In this document: positions 26,092 to 35,035 of the stretch, one piece after another | How the letters are laid out: the number at the start of each line of letters is the position of its first letter | Position numbering within the stretch: position 1 is the first letter of the stretch | Assembly: GCF_030323865.1 (NCBI RefSeq) | Contig: NZ_CP066362.1 | Location: forward strand, 1,178,001-1,242,000 | Length of the DNA stretch: 64,000 bases | Direction of reading: 5' to 3' | DNA from: Pseudarthrobacter defluvii | GTDB taxonomy: Bacteria > Actinomycetota > Actinomycetes > Actinomycetales > Micrococcaceae | Program-made: the position numbers and the translations under genes | The notes under the pieces: generated by a model | Told to the model about the DNA's origin: nothing | Database searches by the model: none | What the model saw: the letters and a program-made list of their open reading frames with translations, nothing else

Positions 26092-27201
26092 TTGAAGAAA
26101 TCACTCCGTGCCGTCTTCAAGCGCGGTTCAATGGCAGGTGTGGCCACCCTCGGTGCGTCCGCACTCGTGCTCACCGCCTGCGGTGCCGCCCCCGAAGCCG
26201 GAAGCTCCCCGTCAGCAGGGGCCAGCGACTACACCGGCTGCATTGTGTCGGACTCCGGTGGATTCGACGACCAGTCCTTCAACCAGTCCTCCTACGAGGG
26301 CCTGAAGAAGACGGAGAAAGACCTTGGCATCAAGGTCAACCAGATCGAGTCCAAGACCAACAACGACTTCGAACCCAACCTCCGGGCCATGGTCACGGCC
26401 GGCTGCAACCTGACCATCACCGTGGGCTTCCTGCTCGGCGACGCCACCAAGGCCCAGGCCACCGCCAACCCGGACAAGCACTTCGCCATCATCGACTTCG
26501 GTTACGACCAGCCCATCAGCAACGTCAAGCCCATCATCTACGACACCGCCCAGGCCGCCTTCCTGGCCGGCTACCTCGCCGCAGGAACCACCAAGACCGG
26601 CACCGTGGCCACCTTCGGCGGCATCAAGATCCCCACCGTGACCATCTTCATGGACGGCTACGCGGACGGCGTGAAGTACTACAACCAGCAGAAGGGCAAG
26701 AACGTCAAGCTCCTCGGCTGGAACAAGGACTCCCAGGACGGCAGCTTCACCGGCGACTTCGAAAAGCAGGACGTTGGCAAGCAGCTGACCAAGAACTTCC
26801 TGGACCAGGGCGCGGACATCGTCATGCCCGTGGCCGGTCCCGTGGGCAAGGGCGCCGGAGCCGCGCTCAACGAGGCCAAGGCCGCCGGCAAGGACGTCAA
26901 GCTCATCTGGGTTGACTCCGACGGCTACCTCACCGCCCCTGACTACAAGGGCATCATGCTCTCCTCCGTCATGAAGCAGATGGGCGAGGCCGTGGAAACC
27001 GTGGTCACCGAGGACAAGGACGGCAAGTTCAACAACACCCCGTACGTGGGCACCCTTGCCAACGACGGCGTACAGCTGGCACCCTTCCACGACCTCGACT
27101 CCCAGGTCCCGGCCGAGCTGAAGTCCGACCTCGAGAAGATCAAGAAGGACATTGTGGACGGCAAGCTGAAGGTTGAGTCCGCAGCAAGCCCCAAGGCCTG
27201 A
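26092..27201 (+). CDS. BMP family nucleoside-binding lipoprotein
   Basis: 369-residue solute-binding lipoprotein of the basic membrane protein (PnrA/BmpA) family, which binds purine and other nucleosides. Lipobox LVLTAC with Cys at about 30. The GGFDDQSFNQSSYEG motif and the ATNPDKHFAIIDFGY-like segment are characteristic. The TTG start has GGAGG upstream. It is followed by a strong terminator and then by ATPase, permease, permease, cdd and deoA, so the uptake and salvage functions agree. Confidence 0.93.
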   Translation: MKKSLRAVFKRGSMAGVATLGASALVLTACGAAPEAGSSPSAGASDYTGCIVSDSGGFDDQSFNQSSYEGLKKTEKDLGIKVNQIESKTNNDFEPNLRAMVTAGCNLTITVGFLLGDATKAQATANPDKHFAIIDFGYDQPISNVKPIIYDTAQAAFLAGYLAAGTTKTGTVATFGGIKIPTVTIFMDGYADGVKYYNQQKGKNVKLLGWNKDSQDGSFTGDFEKQDVGKQLTKNFLDQGADIVMPVAGPVGKGAGAALNEAKAAGKDVKLIWVDSDGYLTAPDYKGIMLSSVMKQMGEAVETVVTEDKDGKFNNTPYVGTLANDGVQLAPFHDLDSQVPAELKSDLEKIKKDIVDGKLKVESAASPKA

Positions 27202-27213
27202 TCCACCACAGGA

Positions 27214-27261
27214 AGCGCCGCCGCCGGCCCGTCACCCACTGGCCGGGCGGTGGCGCTTTTT
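27214..27261 (+). terminator. Terminator between the BMP lipoprotein and its ATPase gene
   Basis: A long GC stem (AGCGCC...GGCGCT with an inner CCGCC/GGGCGG pairing) followed by TTTTT at 27257-27261. Probably partial read-through keeps the lipoprotein in excess over the membrane parts. Confidence 0.75.
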
Positions 27262-27381
27262 GCTGGCCGAACGTTTACCGCGCACGGCCGGCTCCTCCCG
27301 GGACTGCAGCCACTAGGCTGGTGCTGCAGCCACATATCCCGCCCGGTCTGATCACCGGGCGCTTCGAGATTGGTCAGAGTT

Positions 27382-28968
27382 TTGAAACTTGAGCTTCGAG
27401 GGATCACTAAACGCTTTGGCACGCTGCTGGCCAACGACCACATCGACGTGGTGGTTGAGCCGGGACAGATCCACTGCCTCCTTGGAGAAAACGGGGCGGG
27501 CAAGTCCACCCTAATGAACGTGCTCTACGGGCTCTACGAGCCCACCGAAGGCGAAATCCTCGTCGATGACAAGCCCGTCAGCTTCCGCGGCCCGGGCGAC
27601 GCCATGGCCGCGGGAATCGGCATGGTGCACCAGCACTTCATGCTGGTGCCGGTGTTCACCGTGGCGGAGAACGTTGCACTGGGCGCCGAACCCACCAAAG
27701 CCGCAGGCTTCCTCAACCTGGACCAGACCAGGCAGCGCATCAAGGAAATCTCGGACCAGTACGGCTTCGACGTGGACCCGGACGCCCTGGTGGAGGACCT
27801 CCCGGTGGGCGTGCAGCAACGGGTCGAAATCATCAAGGCCCTGGTGCGCAACGCCAAGGTCCTCATCCTCGACGAACCCACTGCCGTGCTGACACCCCAG
27901 GAGACCGATGAACTCCTGGACATCATGCGCCAGCTCAAGTCGCGCGGCACCTCCATCGTCTTCATCTCGCACAAGCTGCGCGAGGTCAAGGAAGTCTCGG
28001 ACACCATCACCGTCATCCGGCGGGGAAAGGTGGTAGGCACCGCCGATCCTGCCGCTTCCACCACCGAGCTTGCTTCGATGATGGTGGGCCGGGCTGTCAG
28101 CCTGAACCTGGAGAAGGCGCCCGCCCAGCCCAGGGAAACCACGTTCGAAGTCAGCGACCTCACCGTCGTCGCACCCAACGGCCAGCACGTGGTGGACCAC
28201 CTCAGCTTCCACATCAAACGGGGTGAGATTTTGGCCATTGCCGGCGTGCAGGGCAACGGCCAGACTGAACTCACCGAAGCCATCCTGGGCCTGCAGGAAC
28301 GGGTTACCGGCTCCATCGTCCTGGACGGCAAGGAACTGGTGGGCCGGTCCGTCAAGGAGGTCCTGGACGCGGGGGTCGGCTTTGTTCCGGAAGACCGCAC
28401 AGTGGACGGGCTGGTAGGCACTTTCTCCGTGGCTGAAAACCTGATCCTTGACCTTTACGACAAGCCGCCGTTCGCCAAGGGCATCAGCATGAGCCCGGCG
28501 AAAATCATGGAAAACGCCAAGGCCCGCATCGGTGAATTCGACGTGCGCACGCCCTCGGCCGCATCCGCCGCCGGAACGCTGTCCGGCGGCAACCAGCAAA
28601 AACTCGTCATGGCCCGCGAACTGTCCCGCCCGCTGCGGCTGTTCATCGCCTCCCAACCCACCCGCGGCGTGGACGTAGGGTCCATCGAATTCCTGCACCG
28701 GCGGATCGTCGCCGAGCGTGACCAGGGGACCCCGGTGATGATCATTTCCACCGAGCTGGACGAAGTCATGGAACTGGCTGACCGCATCGCAGTGCTCTAC
28801 AAGGGCAAGCTGGTGGGCACCGTCCCTGCAGGGACCGGCCGGGACGTCCTGGGCCTCATGATGGCAGGCATCCCGCCCGAAGAACACGCGCCCAATGGGC
28901 ACGCACACGCCCCGCAGGCCGGCATACCGGCCGCCACCTCCAACGCCGAGGGAGCCGACCATGCCTGA
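27382..28968 (+). CDS. Nucleoside ABC transporter, double ATP-binding protein
   Basis: Contains two nucleotide-binding domains, as in BMP-type and sugar (RbsA-like) importers. The first has GENGAGKSTLMNV and VLILDEPTAVLTP. The second has the degenerate Walker A of this group (AGVQGNGQTELTE), LSGGNQQKLVMAREL and ASQPTRGVD. About 528 residues. Start TTG 27382 (KLELRGITKRFG); TTG 27370 would add four residues. It energises the two permeases that follow. Confidence 0.93.
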   Translation: MKLELRGITKRFGTLLANDHIDVVVEPGQIHCLLGENGAGKSTLMNVLYGLYEPTEGEILVDDKPVSFRGPGDAMAAGIGMVHQHFMLVPVFTVAENVALGAEPTKAAGFLNLDQTRQRIKEISDQYGFDVDPDALVEDLPVGVQQRVEIIKALVRNAKVLILDEPTAVLTPQETDELLDIMRQLKSRGTSIVFISHKLREVKEVSDTITVIRRGKVVGTADPAASTTELASMMVGRAVSLNLEKAPAQPRETTFEVSDLTVVAPNGQHVVDHLSFHIKRGEILAIAGVQGNGQTELTEAILGLQERVTGSIVLDGKELVGRSVKEVLDAGVGFVPEDRTVDGLVGTFSVAENLILDLYDKPPFAKGISMSPAKIMENAKARIGEFDVRTPSAASAAGTLSGGNQQKLVMARELSRPLRLFIASQPTRGVDVGSIEFLHRRIVAERDQGTPVMIISTELDEVMELADRIAVLYKGKLVGTVPAGTGRDVLGLMMAGIPPEEHAPNGHAHAPQAGIPAATSNAEGADHA

Positions 28969-30394
28969 CCAGCCTTCCCCCAAGCATGCCCAAGAGAACC
29001 AGCACGCCGAAAACCAGCCCGCTGAAGAAAGCCTTGGGGCTGACAAGCACCGGCACGCAGCCGACACCCCGAAGGGTGCCGCGGCGCCCGCTTCGGAGGA
29101 AAGCGCAACGGTGGTGGCGGTCGACACCGCCGGCGGCGCCATGCAGCCCTCGGCGGTTCCGGCCACGGCCCAAAGCGGACGGTTGCCGGGTGGCTCCGAT
29201 ACCGTGCTGCGCCGGATCTTCACCGGGAGCGGCATGGTCTCGGTCCTGGCGGTGCTGCTGGCGCTGATCATCGGCGGCCTGCTCATCGCCAGCACGGACA
29301 AGCAGGTGGCCACCGCGTCCGGCTACTTCTTCGCCAGGCCCACGGACATGCTGACGGCGGTATGGAACGCCGCCACCCGCTCCTACATCGCGCTGTTCCA
29401 AGGCTCGGTGTTCAACCCCCGGGGCAACGGCCTGGCCGCGCAGTTTGCCCCGTTCATGGAGACCCTCACCATCGCCACGCCGCTGATCACTGCCGGCCTG
29501 GGCGTGGCGCTGGCCTTCCGGGCGGGCCTGTTCAACATCGGTGCGCAGGGCCAGATCATTGTGGCAGGCATCCTGGCGGCCTGGGTGGGCTTTGCACTGC
29601 ACCTGCCGATCGGCCTGCACCTGCTGCTGGTGCTCGTGGCCGGCATCGTCGGCGGCGCCCTCTGGGGCGGCCTCGCCGGCCTGCTCAAAGCCCGGACCGG
29701 AGCCCACGAAGTCATCCTGACCATCATGTTCAACTACATAGCGCTTTACTTCCTGCGCTACCTGTTGAACACGCCGGCGTTCCAGCGGCCGGGGGAGTCA
29801 AACCCCATCTCGCCCATCCTGGACCCCAGCGCGGTGTACCCGCAGATCCTGGGCAGCCAGTATCGGCTGCACCTTGGCTTCCTCCTGGCGATCGCCGCCA
29901 CCGTCCTGGTGTGGTGGCTTCTGAACCGGTCCACGGTGGGCTTCGAGTTCCGGGCCGTGGGCGCCAACCCGAACGCCGCGCAGACCGCGGGCATCAACGT
30001 CTCCCGGTCCACCATCCTGGTCATGGCCATCGCAGGCGGCCTCGCCGGCATGTCCGGCGTGGCGCAGGTTGCCGGCACCGAAAAGGTGCTCACCGACGGC
30101 GTGGCCGCCACGTACGGCTTTGACGCCATCACGGTTGCCCTGCTGGGACGTTCGACGCCGTGGGGCACGTTCGCTGCCGGCCTGCTGTTCGGCGCCTTCC
30201 GCGCCGGGGCGGTCCAGATGCAGATCCAGACCGGCACCCCCATCGACATCGTCCTGGTGGTCCAGTCCCTGATTGTCCTTTTCATCGCCGCACCGCCGCT
30301 GGTCCGGGCCGTCTTCGGCCTGAACCCCCGGCGCAGGAAGCCCGCGCGCGCAGCCAAGTCCGGGCAGGCAGCCACAACCGGAGGTGCCGCATGA
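28961..30394 (+). CDS. Nucleoside ABC transporter permease (first)
   Basis: 477 residues. A hydrophilic, low-complexity N-terminal extension of about 80 residues precedes about nine or ten transmembrane segments. The GLFNIGAQGQ and KARTGAHEVILTIMFNYIAL motifs mark the BMP-transporter permease family. The ATG at 28961 overlaps the ATPase stop by 8 nt and has GAGGGAG upstream. The long N-terminal extension is unusual for the family and has no recognised function. Confidence 0.92.
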   Translation: MPDQPSPKHAQENQHAENQPAEESLGADKHRHAADTPKGAAAPASEESATVVAVDTAGGAMQPSAVPATAQSGRLPGGSDTVLRRIFTGSGMVSVLAVLLALIIGGLLIASTDKQVATASGYFFARPTDMLTAVWNAATRSYIALFQGSVFNPRGNGLAAQFAPFMETLTIATPLITAGLGVALAFRAGLFNIGAQGQIIVAGILAAWVGFALHLPIGLHLLLVLVAGIVGGALWGGLAGLLKARTGAHEVILTIMFNYIALYFLRYLLNTPAFQRPGESNPISPILDPSAVYPQILGSQYRLHLGFLLAIAATVLVWWLLNRSTVGFEFRAVGANPNAAQTAGINVSRSTILVMAIAGGLAGMSGVAQVAGTEKVLTDGVAATYGFDAITVALLGRSTPWGTFAAGLLFGAFRAGAVQMQIQTGTPIDIVLVVQSLIVLFIAAPPLVRAVFGLNPRRRKPARAAKSGQAATTGGAA

Positions 30395-31716
30395 GCACAA
30401 CAGTTTCGTCGTCCAGGCCCGGCAACCCCCAGCCCCGCGGCCCCAAAGCAGACGCCCCTTCCGGAACGCCCGCCGCCAAACCAGTCAGCTGGAAAACGCC
30501 CGTCCTGCTCACCGTGTTCGCGTTGATCTCCCTGGTGTTCTTCGGACTCCTGGCACCCCACCAGACGGCAAGCTTCGGCATCTCAACCGGCGGTGATTTC
30601 TTTCAGCTACCGGCTCTGGAAATCAACGCCTTCGCCGGTGGCATCGTACTGTCGGTGCTTCTCGTGGGCCTGGCGGGCTACGCCCTCTATTTGAAGACCA
30701 GGAACCAGCCAGCCCCCGGCTGGCTGCCCGTCACGTTCATCGTGATCTTCGTGGCTGCGTTCCTCATTTGGGTGGTGGGCGGGGCCCGCACCCCCACCAT
30801 CTCGCTGGCGGGCCTCATCGCCGGATCCGTGACGCTCGCCGTTCCGCTCGTGTTCGGTTCGCTCTCCGGTGTCCTGTGTGAGCGCGTAGGAGTGGTGAAC
30901 ATCGCCATCGAAGGGCAACTCCTGGGCGGGGCGTTCACCGCGGCCATCGTTGCCAGCATGACCAAGAGTGCTTTGGTCGGGTTGTTGGCGGCCGCCATCG
31001 CCGGTGCAGTGGTGTCCATGGTCCTGGCGCTGTTCAGCATCAAGTACCTGGTCAACCAGATCATCGTCGGCGTCGTCCTGAACGTGCTGGTCTCCGGCGT
31101 GACCGGCTTCCTCTTCAGCACCGTGATGCAGGCCAACAAGGCCCAGTTCAACTCACCTCCCGGCCTGGACGTCATCGACATCCCGGTCCTCTCCAGCATC
31201 CCGATCATCGGGCCCATCCTGTTCCGGCAGTCGCTGGTGGGGTACCTCATGTACGTGGCCGTCGCGGTGGTCTGGGTGGGCCTGTTCAAGACCAGGTGGG
31301 GCCTGCGTGTTCGCGCGGTGGGGGAGCACCCCCAGGCGGCGGACACCTTGGGCATCAACGTCAACGCCACCCGGTTCTGGAACGTCACCCTGGGCGGTGC
31401 TGTGGCCGGCATCGGTGGCTCGTTCTTCACCCTTGTTGCCATCGACAGCTTCACCAAGGAAATCTCCGGGGGGCGCGGCTTCATTGCCCTGGCCGCCCTG
31501 ATCTTCGGACGCTGGAACCCGGTGGGTGCCTTCTTTGCGGCACTCCTGTTCGGCTTTGCCGACAACCTGCAGAGCATCGTCACCATCATCGGAACCCCCG
31601 TGCCCAGCCAGTTCATGGCCATGCTGCCCTACCTGGTCACCGTGCTCGCCGTCGCCGGCCTGGTGGGCAAATCCAGGGGGCCGGCCGCCAGCGGCATCCC
31701 TTACGTCAAGGGATGA
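30391..31716 (+). CDS. Nucleoside ABC transporter permease (second)
   Basis: 441 residues, about nine or ten transmembrane segments. The GVVNIAIEGQLLGGAFTA motif pairs with the corresponding GLFNIGAQGQ of the first permease, and AVGEHPQAADTLGINV is the second family signature. An N-terminal Pro/Ser-rich tail of about 35 residues. The start overlaps the previous stop (ATGA), and the stop overlaps the cdd start in the same way. Confidence 0.92.
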   Translation: MSTTVSSSRPGNPQPRGPKADAPSGTPAAKPVSWKTPVLLTVFALISLVFFGLLAPHQTASFGISTGGDFFQLPALEINAFAGGIVLSVLLVGLAGYALYLKTRNQPAPGWLPVTFIVIFVAAFLIWVVGGARTPTISLAGLIAGSVTLAVPLVFGSLSGVLCERVGVVNIAIEGQLLGGAFTAAIVASMTKSALVGLLAAAIAGAVVSMVLALFSIKYLVNQIIVGVVLNVLVSGVTGFLFSTVMQANKAQFNSPPGLDVIDIPVLSSIPIIGPILFRQSLVGYLMYVAVAVVWVGLFKTRWGLRVRAVGEHPQAADTLGINVNATRFWNVTLGGAVAGIGGSFFTLVAIDSFTKEISGGRGFIALAALIFGRWNPVGAFFAALLFGFADNLQSIVTIIGTPVPSQFMAMLPYLVTVLAVAGLVGKSRGPAASGIPYVKG

Positions 31717-32144
31717 CCGCCATGGAAAGTGCAGAATTGGTCAACGCACAGGCCGTGGACTGGGCAGCCCTGGAGGCAGCCGCCGTCGCCGCCATGAAGA
31801 ATGCCTACGCCCCGTACTCGAAGTTTCCGGTAGGCGCCGCGGCGCTCACCGGGGATGGCCGGATCGTCAGCGGCTGCAATGTGGAAAACGCCAGCTACGG
31901 GCTGACCCTCTGCGCCGAATGTGCCCTGGTGGGAAATTTGCAGATGACCGGCGGCGGCCTGCTGCGGGCGTTCTACTGCGTTGACGGGGAGGGAAACATC
32001 CTTATGCCCTGTGGCCGGTGCCGCCAGCTGCTGTACGAATTCCGTGCCCCGGACATGCAGGTCATGACTACCCAAGGCATCAAGACCATGGACCAGGTGC
32101 TGCCCGACGCCTTCGGTCCCGAACACCTGGAGGAGACCCGGTGA
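31713..32144 (+). CDS. cdd: Cytidine deaminase
   Basis: Deaminates cytidine and deoxycytidine to uridine nucleosides, downstream of the nucleoside importer. 143 residues, small tetrameric type. Zinc ligands C67, C100 and C103 and the catalytic E69 are visible in TLCAEC and MPCGRCRQ. NVENASYG binds the sugar. ATG 31713 is coupled to the permease by ATGA; ATG 31722 is also possible. The stop overlaps the deoA start by GTGA. Confidence 0.95.
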   Translation: MTAMESAELVNAQAVDWAALEAAAVAAMKNAYAPYSKFPVGAAALTGDGRIVSGCNVENASYGLTLCAECALVGNLQMTGGGLLRAFYCVDGEGNILMPCGRCRQLLYEFRAPDMQVMTTQGIKTMDQVLPDAFGPEHLEETR

Positions 32145-33472
32145 CTGAGAACCGAACACCGAACAGCCGCGCCGAAGCGTTCGACGCCGTCGACATCATC
32201 CGCATCAAGCGGGACAAGGGGACGCTGAGCCCCGAACAGATCGACTGGACCATTGACGCGTACACCCGCGGGGCCATCGCTGACGAGCAGATGGCGGCCT
32301 TGAACATGGCCATCCTGCTCAACGGCATGGACCGGCCCGAGATTGCCCGCTGGACGGCGGCCATGATCGCTTCCGGTGAACGGATGGATTTCTCCAGCCT
32401 TCGGCGTCCCGACGGCGGCCTGAAGTACACGACGGACAAACACTCCACGGGTGGGGTGGGGGACAAGATCACCCTGCCGCTGGCCCCGCTGGTGGCGGTA
32501 TTCGGCGTCGCCGTTCCCCAGCTGTCCGGCCGCGGCCTGGGGCACACCGGAGGCACCCTGGACAAGCTGGAGTCAATCCCCGGCTGGCGGGCCAACCTCA
32601 GCAACGACGAGATCCTGGCCCAGCTCCAGGACGTTGGCGCAGTGATCTGCGCCGCCGGCGCCGGACTTGCCCCCGCCGACAAGAAGCTGTACGCGCTCCG
32701 GGACGTCACCGGCACAGTGGAGGCCATCCCGCTGATCGCGTCATCGATCATGAGCAAGAAGATCGCAGAGGGCACCGGCTCGCTGGTCCTGGACGTCAAG
32801 GTGGGCAGCGGCGCGTTCATGAAGGACGAAGCCAAAGCCCGCGAACTCGCCGAAACCATGGTGGCGCTGGGCAAGGACGCAGGAGTCAACACTGTTGCGC
32901 TGCTGACCAACATGGACACCCCGCTGGGCCTTACCGCCGGCAATGCCATCGAGGTCGAGGAATCGCTGGAGGTCCTGGCGGGCGGCGGTCCTGATGACGT
33001 GGTGGAGCTGACTGTGCGGCTCGCCGAAGAAATGCTCGCCGCGGCAGGAGTGCGCGACGCCGATCCCGCTGCCGCGCTGAAGGACGGCCGGGCCATGGAC
33101 GTCTGGAACCGGATGATCTCCGCCCAGGGCGGCGACCCCCGGGCAGCCCTGCCAAAGGCCAGGGAATCCGACGTCGTATACGCCCCCGCCGACGGGGTGC
33201 TGGTTGAACTGGACGCGCTCGCCGTTGGCGTGGCCGCGTGGCGCCTGGGTGCCGGCCGTGCACGGAAGGAGGACCCCGTCCAGGCCGGGGCGGGGGTGCG
33301 CATGCACGCCAAGCCGGGCGCCACAGTCCGCGCAGGGGAGCCGCTGATGACGCTGCTCACCAATACTCCGGAGCGGTTCGCCCGTGCCCGCGAAGCCCTG
33401 GAACACGCCGTGGTTATTGCTCCGGAAGGTTCACGGCCCGCCCAGCAGCTCATCATCGACCGCATAGCATAG
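32141..33472 (+). CDS. deoA: Thymidine phosphorylase
   Basis: Phosphorolysis of thymidine and deoxyuridine to base and deoxyribose-1-phosphate. 443 residues, family length. The KHSTGGVGDKITLPLAP motif (phosphate and substrate site) and LSGRGLGHTGGTLDKLESI are intact. GTG 32141 has GGAGGAG upstream. It completes the uptake-deamination-phosphorolysis route for pyrimidine nucleosides. The stop is 6 nt before the first DedA gene. Confidence 0.96.
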   Translation: MTENRTPNSRAEAFDAVDIIRIKRDKGTLSPEQIDWTIDAYTRGAIADEQMAALNMAILLNGMDRPEIARWTAAMIASGERMDFSSLRRPDGGLKYTTDKHSTGGVGDKITLPLAPLVAVFGVAVPQLSGRGLGHTGGTLDKLESIPGWRANLSNDEILAQLQDVGAVICAAGAGLAPADKKLYALRDVTGTVEAIPLIASSIMSKKIAEGTGSLVLDVKVGSGAFMKDEAKARELAETMVALGKDAGVNTVALLTNMDTPLGLTAGNAIEVEESLEVLAGGGPDDVVELTVRLAEEMLAAAGVRDADPAAALKDGRAMDVWNRMISAQGGDPRAALPKARESDVVYAPADGVLVELDALAVGVAAWRLGAGRARKEDPVQAGAGVRMHAKPGATVRAGEPLMTLLTNTPERFARAREALEHAVVIAPEGSRPAQQLIIDRIA

Positions 33473-33478
33473 TGACCA

Positions 33479-34108
33479 ATGCAGGCCATCAATGACTTCA
33501 TCCTCGCCGCAGCCGGACAGCCGTGGGTGCTGGTCCTGGTGCTGGCCTGCTGCATCATCGACGGCTTCTTTCCGCCGGTCCCCAGCGAGTCGGTGGTGGT
33601 GGGCCTCGCGGCGGTAGCGGCCACCGCCGATGTTCCCAATCCGCTGTTCCTGGCCCTGGTGGCTGCAGCGGGGGCCTTCGCCGGGGACAACATCGCCTAC
33701 CTCCTTGGCCGCCGTGTGGGCACCACTCGATGGGCGTGGATGCGCGGGCCCCGCATGCAGGCCGCTTTCCGCTGGGCGGGCCGTGAGCTGCGGAAGCGGC
33801 CGGCGTCGCTGATCCTGGTGGCGCGCTTCGTCCCGATCGGCAGGGTTGCCGTCAACCTGACCGCCGGGGTCACCCACTATCCCCACCTGCGGTTCGTGGG
33901 GTTGACCGTCCTTTCCGCCAGCCTGTGGGCAGCCTACTCGGTGGCTATCGGGCTTTTCTTTGGCCAGTGGTTTGAGGACAACCACCTCCTGGGTGCCGCA
34001 ATCGCCATTGTCTGCGCCGTCGCGCTGGGCGTCGTGGTGGACCTGGTGATCAACAAATTCCGCGGCAAACCCAATGTGGTGGAACGGATCCGGGAACCCG
34101 GGGCCTGA
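33479..34108 (+). CDS. DedA family membrane protein (first)
   Basis: 209 residues with about five hydrophobic segments. It has the DedA signatures GDNIAYLLGRRVG and VARFVPIGRVAVNLTAG with conserved Arg residues. DedA/SNARE-associated proteins include undecaprenyl phosphate and phospholipid flippases, so a lipid-carrier role is possible but unproven here. No Shine-Dalgarno sequence; the start is 6 nt after the deoA stop and translation is probably coupled. Confidence 0.9.
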   Translation: MQAINDFILAAAGQPWVLVLVLACCIIDGFFPPVPSESVVVGLAAVAATADVPNPLFLALVAAAGAFAGDNIAYLLGRRVGTTRWAWMRGPRMQAAFRWAGRELRKRPASLILVARFVPIGRVAVNLTAGVTHYPHLRFVGLTVLSASLWAAYSVAIGLFFGQWFEDNHLLGAAIAIVCAVALGVVVDLVINKFRGKPNVVERIREPGA

Positions 34109-34242
34109 CCGGCGCGTTTAAGGGGTAATTCCGGGCATTGGGGCGTAGCGGACAGGCCCCGGCGCGTGGGACACTTAGGAACGATTTCCGCTTTGGCTGC
34201 GGCACATAGGCTGTGTCATTTTTCATACAGGAGCAACACCGC

Positions 34243-34968
34243 GTGGAGTTTATTAATGAGGCCGTGCTCCATGCAGCGGGCCAGTGGTGGATTTACCCCG
34301 TCCTGCTCGTGTTCTTCTTCGTGGACGGCTTCGCCATGGTGGTCCCCAGCGAGACCCTCATCGTCGCTCTTGCTGCGTTCTCCCGGCACAGCGGCGAACC
34401 CAACCTCTGGATCCTTGGTGTCACGGCGCTGGTAGGCGCCATCGCCGGCGACAACATGGCCTATATGCTCGGCCGCAGGATCGGCCTGGACCGGTGGGGG
34501 TGGATGCGCAAGCCCAAGGTCCGGAAAGTCTTCGCGTGGGCCCGCTATGAGCTTGAAAAGCGCGGGGCTGTGCTGATCTTCACCGCCCGCTACATCCCCT
34601 GGGGCCGGGTGGCCGTCAACTACGTCGCCGGCAGCACAGGTTTTTCGCACCGCAGGTTCTTTGTGTTCGACGCCTTCGCCTGCCTTACCTGGGTGGGCTA
34701 CTCCCTTGGCATCGGCCTGCTGGCCAGCTCCTTCCCCTGGCTGCACCACAACCCGCTGCTCAGCGCTGGCATCGCGGTAGTGTTCGCCATCGTCCTGGGC
34801 GTCGTCATCGACCACCTGCTGCGCTGGTGGCACAAACGGCTGGGACGTGACGATACGCCGGACGCGGACGGCTGGACCGAAGGATCCTCCGGCTCCGGCC
34901 ACGAGGGCCGGCCCGGCACGCAGGCCTTCGTGGTGCCGTCGGCAGAGGCAGGCCCCGCCGCCAAGTAG
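34243..34968 (+). CDS. DedA family membrane protein (second)
   Basis: 241 residues, paralogue of the preceding gene: GDNMAYMLGRRIGLDRWGWM and TARYIPWGRVAVNYVAG align with the same motifs. A hydrophilic C-terminal tail of about 40 residues is added. GTG 34243 with AGGAG upstream is preferred to GTG 34213, which lies at the predicted transcription start (TAGGCT at 34206-34211). The two genes are separated by 134 nt and so have separate transcripts. Confidence 0.9.
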   Translation: MEFINEAVLHAAGQWWIYPVLLVFFFVDGFAMVVPSETLIVALAAFSRHSGEPNLWILGVTALVGAIAGDNMAYMLGRRIGLDRWGWMRKPKVRKVFAWARYELEKRGAVLIFTARYIPWGRVAVNYVAGSTGFSHRRFFVFDAFACLTWVGYSLGIGLLASSFPWLHHNPLLSAGIAVVFAIVLGVVIDHLLRWWHKRLGRDDTPDADGWTEGSSGSGHEGRPGTQAFVVPSAEAGPAAK

Positions 34969-35023
34969 CAGCCGGCCTTGGACGGCTGGTTTTGGGCCGC
35001 TGGCTTTGAACTCCGCCCCACCC

Positions 35024-35029
35024 TAAGGT
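35024..35029 (+). promoter_or_regulatory. Leaderless -10 box for adenosine deaminase
   Basis: TAAGGT, followed by GGAAAC and GTG 35036. Confidence 0.5.
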
Positions 35030-35035
35030 GGAAAC

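Noticed and set aside
28961..29210. Separate small gene encoding the hydrophilic start of the first BMP permease
   Set aside because: The segment is in frame and continuous with the membrane part, with a good ribosome binding site before 28961 and no internal stop or restart signal.
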